Shown here piece after piece: positions 1 through 6,489 of a stretch of 10,099 bases of DNA (the stretch's first letter is position 1; every line of letters starts with the position of its first letter). The notes under the pieces are model-generated. The model searched no databases. It had not been told where the DNA came from and saw only the letters and a list, made by a program, of their open reading frames with translations. The stretch lies in assembly GCA_900553635.1 (NCBI GenBank), contig USDU01000077.1, forward strand, positions 1 through 10,099, given 5' to 3'. This DNA comes from an uncultured Lachnospiraceae bacterium (GTDB taxonomy: Bacteria > Bacillota_A > Clostridia > Lachnospirales > Lachnospiraceae). The position numbers and the translations under genes are program-made.

Positions 1-1083
1 ACCCTGCAGGCTTCTGCCGCGCACCAGGGCTTCTTCCCCTGTTACTGTAATATCCGCGCCCATTTTCCGAAGCTCTTCCACGATTTTATAACGGGCCTCA
101 AAAACCCGCTCGCAAATCCTGCTCTCTCCGGGCAGAGCTGCCAGGACCGCCATGAGGGGTGACTGCAAATCTGTCGGAAAACCCGGATAAGGCGCGGTGG
201 AAATGGCAAGGTGACAGGGTTTTACTTCCCGCCTGGTAAGGCTCACACCGTCCTTCCCTGTTTTGCTTTCCACCCCAAGCTCTGACAGCACCGGCCAGAG
301 ACTGTCAAGCTGTTCCACGGGAGCTTCCCTGAGTCGAATCCTGCCGCCTGTGGCAGCCAGCAAAAGCATATAGGTGCCCGCCACTATCCGATCGGGCATT
401 ACGGTAAATTCCGTATCATAAAGCTGTTGTCCGCCCTCTATCACGATGCGTCCGCTCCCCTCGCCCCGGATACGCGCTCCCATACTTCTTAAGAACCTGC
501 AGAGCTCGCAGATCTCCGGTTCCCGGGCCGCGCCGTGCAGAATGGTCTCGCCCTCAGCCTTTACAGCCAGCAAAATCACATTTTCCGTGGCGCCCACACT
601 TGGAAAGGGCAGATGAATTTCTGCGCCGTGCGGACTCCTGCAGACTGCATAAATTCCATTTTCTTCCAGTTTTATTTTCGCGCCCATCTGTGTAAGCGCC
701 GCCAGATGAATATCCACGGGCCTGGCCCCGATGACGCAGCCACCCGGATAGGGAAGCCGCACCTCCCCCAGCCTTCCAAGAAGACTTCCCAGCAGCATGA
801 TCGATGATCGCATTTTCTCCGCATAGGCCTCCTCCGCCTGAAGCGGCATGAGCGCCGAAGCATTCACAACCAGCGCTCCACGCTCCTGCCGCACCTGACA
901 GTCACAGCCCCTCAGAAGCTCCAGCATGGCCGTCACATCCGTGATATCCGGACAGTTTTTCAGCACTGTCACGCCGGAATGAAGCAGAGCCCCGGAAAGA
1001 ATGGGAAGGGCTGCGTTTTTCGATCCCTGTATACGTGCTTCGCCCCGTAAAGGGTAACCGCCCTCGATGTCCAGATAATCCAT
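1..1083 (-). CDS. murA: UDP-N-acetylglucosamine 1-carboxyvinyltransferase (MurA), 3' end cut by the window
   Basis: Cytoplasmic enzyme of the first committed step of peptidoglycan precursor synthesis: it transfers enolpyruvate from PEP to UDP-GlcNAc. The frame is open from ATG at 1083 to base 1, giving 361 residues of a family usually about 420 long, so roughly 60 C-terminal residues lie outside. Visible signatures are GSKNAALPIL (20-29, with the substrate-binding Lys22-Asn23), the loop GGCVIGARPVD (114-124) with catalytic Cys116 and Arg121, and FPTDLQ (302-307) with the likely general base Asp305, followed by ERVFEARY (325-332). Cys rather than Asp in the loop is the form normally sensitive to fosfomycin (family knowledge). 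A GGGGAG ribosome binding site 7 bases upstream fixes the start, 28 bases after the ftsW stop. Many Firmicutes have two MurA paralogs; which one this is cannot be told here. No defect is seen in the visible part. Confidence 0.95.
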   Translation of the reverse strand, partial: MDYLDIEGGYPLRGEARIQGSKNAALPILSGALLHSGVTVLKNCPDITDVTAMLELLRGCDCQVRQERGALVVNASALMPLQAEEAYAEKMRSSIMLLGSLLGRLGEVRLPYPGGCVIGARPVDIHLAALTQMGAKIKLEENGIYAVCRSPHGAEIHLPFPSVGATENVILLAVKAEGETILHGAAREPEICELCRFLRSMGARIRGEGSGRIVIEGGQQLYDTEFTVMPDRIVAGTYMLLLAATGGRIRLREAPVEQLDSLWPVLSELGVESKTGKDGVSLTRREVKPCHLAISTAPYPGFPTDLQSPLMAVLAALPGESRICERVFEARYKIVEELRKMGADITVTGEEALVRGRSLQG

Positions 1084-1090
1084 ATGTCTT

Positions 1091-1096
1091 CTCCCC
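1091..1096 (-). promoter_or_regulatory. Ribosome binding site of murA
   Basis: GGGGAG on the minus strand, 7 bases before the ATG at 1083. It lies in the 28-base ftsW-murA gap, which is too short for an obvious separate promoter, so murA is probably co-transcribed with ftsW. Confidence 0.7.
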
Positions 1097-1111
1097 GTCT
1101 CTGCTATACCT

Positions 1112-2242
1112 TTAGCATATGCCGCTCTCCCCGTGGGGGTGATTACGGGACACATTTAAAGCCATCCCCATTTCCGACAGGAGAAATAAGACTGAGGTAC
1201 CGCCATAGCTGACGAAGGGCAGGGTGATCCCTGTATTGGGGATTGTATTGGTCACCACCGCGATATTCAAAATCACCTGAATCAGGATGTGGCCCAGAAT
1301 TCCGGTTACAATGAGACAGCCAAATAAATCCTGCACATGCACCGCGATGCTGTATAACCGCCAGACCAGCAGCACAAAAAGCAGCATCAAAAGTACCGCC
1401 CCCATCAGTCCAAACTCCTCGCATACAATCGAAAAAATCATATCATTCTGAGCCTCCGGCACAAAGCCCAGCTTCTGAAGGCTGCCTCCGAAGCCCACGC
1501 CGAAGAGACCGCCGGAACCAATGGCGTAGAGCCCCTGCATGGTCTGATAGCCCTTCTCATAAGCCTCAGGATGCCGCCAGATGGCCAGACGCTCCAGGCG
1601 GTAGGATTCCAGACTTAAGAACACTGCCAGAAAACCGGCGCCGCCTGCGCCGATCAGAACAAATCTCAGATAACCGGGGCTGGCCACAAAAATCAGAATC
1701 ACCGCAATTCCCATGATAATGATGGCAGTACTCAAATTATTGGTGCCCACCAGGCCCACCAGCGGCAGGGCCAGAAGCATAACCCCCAGCATCTGCCGCA
1801 AAGTCACAATGCGCTGCAGACGGCTGCTGATCACCCGGGCTAATAGCAGGATAACCGCCACCTTGGCGAATTCCGAAGGCTGAAAGGACACCGGACCGAT
1901 TGCCAGCCAGCGCCTGGAACCGTTATACTCGTCACCGAAGATCAGCACTGCCACCTGAAGAAGCAGGGAAATCAGGTATCCCAGGCCTGCCAGTTTTCCC
2001 CATTTATGATAATCAATGCAAGATACCGCATACATGGCCGCCAGTCCCAGAGCTGTGGCCAGAAGCTGCTTTTTCAGATAATAGGCCGGGTCGGCGAACT
2101 TCACCTGCCCGTTCCAGGAGCTGGTGCTATAAAGCACAACAAGTCCGAATCCCGCCAGAAGCAGCACAGTCAGCACAAGGCCGTAATCGGGAGCCCCACT
2201 CCCGTGCTTCTTCTCTTTTCCGGCGGAATCCGGACCTGTCAT
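1112..2242 (-). CDS. ftsW: SEDS-family peptidoglycan polymerase FtsW (SpoVE-like)
   Basis: Polytopic membrane glycosyltransferase of the SEDS family (FtsW/RodA/SpoVE), which polymerises lipid II into glycan strands together with a class B PBP. The 376 residues begin with a short polar cytoplasmic tail (1-20), followed by about ten hydrophobic segments. Family signatures are NGSRRWLAIG (107-116) with FQPSEFAK (120-127), AQNDMIFSIVCEEFGLMG (264-281) and PFVSYGGTS (342-350). Asp267 in the AQNDMIF motif corresponds to the catalytic Asp reported for RodA and FtsW. The ATG at 2242 has GGAGG 4 bases upstream. Position after mraY-murD is that of spoVE in Bacillus, and the sequence alone cannot separate a vegetative FtsW from a sporulation SpoVE. 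Its likely partner is one of the two PBPs upstream. The protein ends without the long C-terminal tail some FtsW proteins carry. Confidence 0.95.
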   Translation of the reverse strand: MTGPDSAGKEKKHGSGAPDYGLVLTVLLLAGFGLVVLYSTSSWNGQVKFADPAYYLKKQLLATALGLAAMYAVSCIDYHKWGKLAGLGYLISLLLQVAVLIFGDEYNGSRRWLAIGPVSFQPSEFAKVAVILLLARVISSRLQRIVTLRQMLGVMLLALPLVGLVGTNNLSTAIIIMGIAVILIFVASPGYLRFVLIGAGGAGFLAVFLSLESYRLERLAIWRHPEAYEKGYQTMQGLYAIGSGGLFGVGFGGSLQKLGFVPEAQNDMIFSIVCEEFGLMGAVLLMLLFVLLVWRLYSIAVHVQDLFGCLIVTGILGHILIQVILNIAVVTNTIPNTGITLPFVSYGGTSVLFLLSEMGMALNVSRNHPHGESGIC

Positions 2243-2246
2243 AAAA

Positions 2247-2251
2247 CCTCC
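2247..2251 (-). promoter_or_regulatory. Ribosome binding site of ftsW
   Basis: GGAGG on the minus strand, 4 bases before the ATG at 2242. The 52-base murD-ftsW gap (2243-2294) otherwise holds an A-rich stretch just after the murD stop and a small GC-rich patch. I see no convincing terminator or promoter in it. Confidence 0.75.
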
Positions 2252-2294
2252 GTCCCGGGGCCTAAACCCACTGCTTTATTTTTCTTCCCTTTTT

Positions 2295-3653
2295 TTATTC
2301 GGGAAGCGCGCGGACGTAATCTTTAAACATTCTTCCTCTCTGCTCGTAATTATCGAACATGCCCCAGCTTGCGCAGGCCGGAGACAGCAGAACCGCGTCG
2401 CCACTCTCTGCCTTGCCGGCGCAGACCTGCACTGCTTCTTCCAGGCTCTCGGTAAATACGATATGGGTAAAGCCATGCTTCTTCGCGGTCTCCGCGATCT
2501 GGTTCGCGGTCTGGCCCAGCAATACCAGCCATTTCACCTTGTCACCAAAACACTCGATCCAATCGTCGAAGGTCACATGCTTATCGTATCCTCCTCCGAT
2601 GACAATGGTAGGACGATTCATGGCCTGCACCGCCTTGATGGACGCGTCGGTATTCGTTCCTTTGGAATCATTGTAATAAGCGACTCCCTTTTTCTCTGCC
2701 ACAAACTCAATGCGGTGCTCCACAGCCGTGAAATGAATAACCGTTTCACGGATATACGGGAAGGGCACGCCCATGGCTACCGCGATGGCCACCGCTGCCA
2801 TAACGTTCTCATAATTATGAGTTCCGAGAAGTTTCAGTTCTGACACATCACAGATCTTTGTCCGGACGGACTCATCTGCATAGACGATGGCTGTTCCATC
2901 CATATATACGCCCTGATCCAGTATATGCTCCCGGCTGAAATACAGAACCGAGGCCTTGCAGCTCCCGCCGAAGCGTCTGGTCTCCTCATCATCGTAATTC
3001 AGGACGCAGGTATCATCCCTGGTCTGATTTTCCGCGATCTTCTCCTTGGTTTCGATATAGCACTGCATGGTATGATGGCGGTTCAGATGATCCGGCGTGA
3101 TATTCAGGATAGCGCTGACCTTTGGGTGGAAGTTCTCGATGGTCTCCAGCTGGAAGCTGCTGATCTCCGCAGCGATCACGCTATTGTCGGTCATCTTCAG
3201 CGCCTCCTGGGTGTAGGCGGTTCCGATATTACCCACCACGAAGACCTCCGGGTAATAGCTCTTGAAAATCTCTCCCACCAGGGTTGTTGTTGTAGTTTTT
3301 CCGTTTGTTCCGGTAATGGCCGCAATTTTGCCCTTGCCAAAATGGTAAGCCAGCTCCACCTCACCCCAGATGGCTGCGCCGTTCGTGCGCAGCTCCTCCA
3401 CCAACGGCAGATCCACCGGCACGCCCGGGCTTAACACGACCAGCTCAGTCTCTTTCTTTAAATTCTCCGGGAATTCGCCCAGCACAACCTTGCACTTGCT
3501 GCCCTCGGGCAGTCTTTTCCGTACTTCCGCTTCCGTCAGTTTCTCATTGCTGTCATAGAGGGTCGGCACCGCGCCCGCCGCCTCCAGAAGCTTTACCGCG
3601 CCGACGCCGCTGACACCGCTGCCAATCACTACTATCTTTTTATCCGTAATCAT
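2295..3653 (-). CDS. murD: UDP-N-acetylmuramoyl-L-alanine--D-glutamate ligase (MurD)
   Basis: Cytoplasmic ATP-dependent Mur ligase that adds D-glutamate to UDP-MurNAc-L-Ala. The 452 residues match the usual length of about 450. An N-terminal Rossmann-like UDP-binding domain starts with IVVIGSGVSGVGAVKLLEAAG (7-27). The central ATPase domain has TGTNGKTTTTT (114-124), Glu163 in AEISSFQLE, ITPDHLNRH (185-193) and Lys203, a plausible carbamylated lysine. GTHNYEN (277-283) precedes the C-terminal domain, which has YNDSKGTNTDA (327-337) and LLSPACASWGMFDNYEQRG (422-440). An ATG 14 codons further upstream (3695) lies inside mraY and would add residues with no family match; I prefer ATG 3653 because GGAGG lies 9 bases before it. 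Only 14 bases separate the gene from mraY. All key motifs are intact. Confidence 0.96.
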   Translation of the reverse strand: MITDKKIVVIGSGVSGVGAVKLLEAAGAVPTLYDSNEKLTEAEVRKRLPEGSKCKVVLGEFPENLKKETELVVLSPGVPVDLPLVEELRTNGAAIWGEVELAYHFGKGKIAAITGTNGKTTTTTLVGEIFKSYYPEVFVVGNIGTAYTQEALKMTDNSVIAAEISSFQLETIENFHPKVSAILNITPDHLNRHHTMQCYIETKEKIAENQTRDDTCVLNYDDEETRRFGGSCKASVLYFSREHILDQGVYMDGTAIVYADESVRTKICDVSELKLLGTHNYENVMAAVAIAVAMGVPFPYIRETVIHFTAVEHRIEFVAEKKGVAYYNDSKGTNTDASIKAVQAMNRPTIVIGGGYDKHVTFDDWIECFGDKVKWLVLLGQTANQIAETAKKHGFTHIVFTESLEEAVQVCAGKAESGDAVLLSPACASWGMFDNYEQRGRMFKDYVRALPE

Positions 3654-3662
3654 TTCCCATAT

Positions 3663-3667
3663 CCTCC
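3663..3667 (-). promoter_or_regulatory. Ribosome binding site of murD, abutting the mraY stop
   Basis: GGAGG directly follows the TAA stop of mraY (TAAGGAGG) and sits 9 bases before the ATG at 3653. It decides the murD start in favour of 3653 over 3695, and suggests that murD translation is coupled to mraY. Confidence 0.8.
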
Positions 3668-4627
3668 TTAAAGCGCCAGTAAGCCAACCAGGCACAGCAG
3701 TGCCGTCACGATGGAAAATACCGCCACGACACGGGTCTCAGACCAGCCGCCCAGTTCGAAATGATGATGAATCGGCGCCATCCGGAAGATACGTTTTCCA
3801 CCGCTCATCTTAAAATAAGTTACCTGAATCATAACCGACAGAATCTCCACCCAGTAAATCAGCGCCACAATCAGAATGAAAATCGGCATATCCATCATGT
3901 AAGCCGTGGCCGCCACAAAGCCGCCCAAAGCCAAAGATCCGGTATCGCCCATAAAGACGCTGGCCGGAAATACATTAAAGAGCAGGAATCCCATCAGGCT
4001 TCCCACCACTGCGCAGGTAATCGGATGCAGACCGCTTCCGGTTCCCACTGCAACCACTGTGAAAAATACGGCAATCAGTACGGTGACACTGGAAGCCAGG
4101 CCGTCCAGGCCGTCGGTAAAGTTGGCGCCGTTGACCGTTCCGATGATAGCCAGAAAGGCCACCGGAATAGCCAGCCAGCCCAGATGCAGATAGTGTCCCG
4201 GCCAGAACGGAATCAGCATAGCCATGTCGCCGCCGGTCAGGTTATAATAGTAAAAAATGAATACGCCGGTCACCAGGAACTGGCCGAACATCTTCTGTCC
4301 GGGCGTCAAGCCCTCGGAGCGGTGCAGAATAATCTTGATATAATCATCCAGAAATCCGATAATGCCAAAACCCACGGTCACAAAAAGCACCGGGATAATC
4401 TTTGGGAAATCCTTTGCGTAAATCAGGGATGTTACAATAATGGCAATCAGAATCATGACGCCGCCCATGGTCGGCGTACCCGTCTTCTTCAGATGGCTCT
4501 TGGGTCCCTCCTCACGCTCTGTCTGGCCAAATTTCATCTTGCGAAGCAGTGGAATCACAACGGGTCCCAGAGCCGCGCTGATAGCAAATGATATCAGAAC
4601 CGGAAATATCAGTGTTTTCAAATCCAT
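3668..4627 (-). CDS. mraY: Phospho-N-acetylmuramoyl-pentapeptide-transferase (MraY)
   Basis: Integral membrane enzyme that transfers phospho-MurNAc-pentapeptide from UDP to undecaprenyl phosphate, forming lipid I on the inner face of the membrane. Numbered from ATG 4627 it has 319 residues, the normal family size. Motifs are KFGQTEREEGPKSH (32-45) with TPTMGG (51-56), GFLDDYIK (91-98) with the Asp94-Asp95 pair, NFTDGLDGL (169-177), FMGDTGSLALGG (225-236) with Asp228, and the cytoplasmic histidine loop MAPIHHHFE (283-291). About ten hydrophobic segments separate them. An ATG 6 codons upstream (4645) is possible, but the start at 4627 aligns with the usual MraY N-terminus and has AGAGGT 9 bases upstream. 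It follows the second PBP by 35 bases; in Bacillus murE lies in this gap, and here it does not. Confidence 0.96.
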   Translation of the reverse strand: MDLKTLIFPVLISFAISAALGPVVIPLLRKMKFGQTEREEGPKSHLKKTGTPTMGGVMILIAIIVTSLIYAKDFPKIIPVLFVTVGFGIIGFLDDYIKIILHRSEGLTPGQKMFGQFLVTGVFIFYYYNLTGGDMAMLIPFWPGHYLHLGWLAIPVAFLAIIGTVNGANFTDGLDGLASSVTVLIAVFFTVVAVGTGSGLHPITCAVVGSLMGFLLFNVFPASVFMGDTGSLALGGFVAATAYMMDMPIFILIVALIYWVEILSVMIQVTYFKMSGGKRIFRMAPIHHHFELGGWSETRVVAVFSIVTALLCLVGLLAL

Positions 4628-4636
4628 AACCAATCT

Positions 4637-4642
4637 ACCTCT
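4637..4642 (-). promoter_or_regulatory. Ribosome binding site of mraY
   Basis: AGAGGT on the minus strand, 9 bases before ATG 4627. The alternative ATG at 4645 has only a weak purine stretch upstream, so this site favours the shorter MraY. Confidence 0.55.
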
Positions 4643-4662
4643 CATACTTATTTCTCTTATGG

Positions 4663-6441
4663 CTAATCTGCATTATAAGCCTTTTCTTCCGTTTTTTCAA
4701 TGCCAAGATAGGGAAGAATATTTTCAAAAATATCCCGGACGACCGGAGCAGCGATGGTGCCGCCGTAATAGACCCCCTGGGGATTGTGAATCACGCACAT
4801 GGCCAAAACCTGCGGATTGTCCGCCGGAGCAAAACCGATGAACGAGGAAATGTAGCGTCCGGTGCCTCTGGGGAGCGTCTGGGATGTGGCCGTCTTGCCG
4901 CCGATACGGTAACCCTCAATGTACGCCTTCTTTCCGCCGCCCTCGGACACCACCTTTTCCAGCAAAAAGCGCATGGTTTCTGAGGTTTCAGCGCGCACCA
5001 CCCGTTTTCCTTTGGGCCAGGACAGCTTCTTCAGCACCTTTCCATCCTGATTTTCAATGGCAATCCCGAAATGAGGCGTAATCCGAAGCCCGCCATTTAT
5101 GATGGAACTGACCGTAGCTGCCATCTGCATGGGCGTAATCTGGAAGGACTGCCCAAAGGACATGGTCGCCAGCTCGACTAACCCAATATTTTCCAGTTTG
5201 TGCATGATAATATTGGCCTCTCCGGGCACATCAATTCCTGTCTTCTCCATCAGGCCAAATTGCCGGAAATACCCGTAGAAATCCTCTGCGCCCACCCGTT
5301 GACCGATATCGATAAAGACCGGGTTGCAGGAATTTTCGATGGCCTGTACAAAGGTCTCGCTCCCGTGTCCCCTCACCTTATGGCAGCGGATCCGCCGATC
5401 CTCCACCATACGAAAACCCGGACAGTTGAAGCTGTCCTGTAGGCTGACCACACCCTTTTCCAACGCGGCCGCAGCTGTGACAATTTTAAAAATGGATCCG
5501 GGCTCGTAGGTGTCGTTGATGCTCTGATTCCGCCACATCTGATTGCGCAGATCCTGCTTCTGCTCCCCGGCAAGCGCTGCTGCGTCCTGTCCGGTGTCCG
5601 CAAGATACGCCGTCAGGTCATAGGGATTGTTCAAATCAAACTCCGGCACATTTACATTGGCGTAGATCTCGCCATTCTGGGGGTTCATGACCAGAATCGA
5701 TACATAGGCGGCCTGTTTTTCTTCCCGGACCTTCTTTGCCGCCTGCTCCGTGTAGAGTTGGATATTATAGTCCAGACTGACCCTCAGATCTGCCCCCGGC
5801 ACCGGTTCCACCCGCTCCTCGCCCGCGTCGGCCAGTTCGATACCCCGGGCGTCTGTCAGCGTCAGAATTGTACCGTTCTGCCCCTGCAGATAGGAATCAT
5901 ACCGGACCTCCAGTCCGATGATGCCCTGATTATCGCCGCCGGTGAAGCCAAGCACCTTGGACGCCAGGGAACCGTAAGGATAAGAGCGCTTATAATCCTC
6001 GTCAATTTTCACACCGGCCAGTTCCAGGGCACGGATGCGGTCGCCGGTTTCTTTGTCCACATTGGCCTTGATCCGCTCGATGGAGCTGTATTTCTCCACC
6101 CGTCCGCGTACCTGCTCATCCGGCAAATTCAGTTCACATGAAAGCGCCGTAATTACCGCCTCCGGATCGGTCAGCTGGCTATGTACCACCGACACGGTAC
6201 ACACGGTACGGTTGGAAGCCAATACCGTACCATTCCGGTCGAGAATCCTTCCCCGGGCTGCCTTGATGCTCCGCTCCCGCTGGTGCAGATCCTCCGCCAG
6301 TTCCTGATAATAGTCCGCCTCATAAACCATTAACCGCACCAGCCTCGCCACCAGACCCACCAGCATCAGCACACACACGCAGAACACCAGCGTCAGCTTC
6401 TTCCGGTTATATGTTCTGCTTTTCGTTTCCTTTTCTTTCAT
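4663..6441 (-). CDS. spoVD: Class B penicillin-binding protein, SpoVD-like (PBP-B of the tandem)
   Basis: Membrane-anchored D,D-transpeptidase that cross-links peptidoglycan outside the membrane, probably with a SEDS polymerase. The 592 residues begin with a basic cytoplasmic tail and one membrane segment (about 15-37). The pedestal domain starts at RGRILDRNG (63-71). The transpeptidase domain has SxxK in EPGSIFK (nucleophile Ser316, Lys319), SCN (371-373), and GGKTATSQ (514-521) where most relatives have KTG. The domain ends close to the C-terminus with no PASTA repeat. It shares blocks such as FDLNNP and QMWRN with the PBP just upstream, so the two are paralogs. The name spoVD rests on position, as in the Bacillus pbpB-spoVD tandem, so it is tentative; a division or elongation role is possible. 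ATG 6441 directly follows the T-run of a terminator-like hairpin and has no good ribosome binding site; an in-frame stop upstream excludes extension. Confidence 0.93.
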   Translation of the reverse strand: MKEKETKSRTYNRKKLTLVFCVCVLMLVGLVARLVRLMVYEADYYQELAEDLHQRERSIKAARGRILDRNGTVLASNRTVCTVSVVHSQLTDPEAVITALSCELNLPDEQVRGRVEKYSSIERIKANVDKETGDRIRALELAGVKIDEDYKRSYPYGSLASKVLGFTGGDNQGIIGLEVRYDSYLQGQNGTILTLTDARGIELADAGEERVEPVPGADLRVSLDYNIQLYTEQAAKKVREEKQAAYVSILVMNPQNGEIYANVNVPEFDLNNPYDLTAYLADTGQDAAALAGEQKQDLRNQMWRNQSINDTYEPGSIFKIVTAAAALEKGVVSLQDSFNCPGFRMVEDRRIRCHKVRGHGSETFVQAIENSCNPVFIDIGQRVGAEDFYGYFRQFGLMEKTGIDVPGEANIIMHKLENIGLVELATMSFGQSFQITPMQMAATVSSIINGGLRITPHFGIAIENQDGKVLKKLSWPKGKRVVRAETSETMRFLLEKVVSEGGGKKAYIEGYRIGGKTATSQTLPRGTGRYISSFIGFAPADNPQVLAMCVIHNPQGVYYGGTIAAPVVRDIFENILPYLGIEKTEEKAYNAD

Positions 6442-6483
6442 AAAAACCCCATAATCGGTTTGTTACAACCTATTATGGGGTTT
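6442..6483 (-). terminator. Terminator-like hairpin between the two PBP genes
   Basis: The 12-base arms 6444-6455 and 6472-6483 are perfect inverted repeats (AAACCCCATAAT with ATTATGGGGTTT). Inside the 16-base loop, GGTT (6457-6460) and AACC (6467-6470) can extend the stem past one mismatch. Read on the minus strand, the stem ends in GGGG followed by five T, the form of an intrinsic terminator. The run is short, and the ATG of the second PBP follows immediately, so the structure would also hide that gene's translation start. It starts 6 bases after the stop of the first PBP. It may end some transcripts (attenuation), act on translation, or mark the end of a separately regulated unit. I see no clear promoter between it and the next start. 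Confidence 0.75.
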
Positions 6484-6489
6484 CTGATT

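Noticed and set aside
2243..2294. Possible terminator or promoter between murD and ftsW
   Set aside because: Only a 3-base GC stem can be drawn and the A/T-rich run comes before it, not after. No -35/-10 pair at a usual spacing is evident.
2925..3434. Plus-strand open frame of 169 codons opposite murD
   Set aside because: Fully inside murD on the other strand, with no recognisable motif and no plausible promoter. It is a shadow of a conserved gene.
3761..4591. Long plus-strand open frame (276 codons) opposite mraY
   Set aside because: It lies fully antisense to mraY, whose motifs are all intact. The translation is rich in His, Gln and Asn with no domain or hydrophobic pattern, as expected from the mirror of membrane-protein codons.
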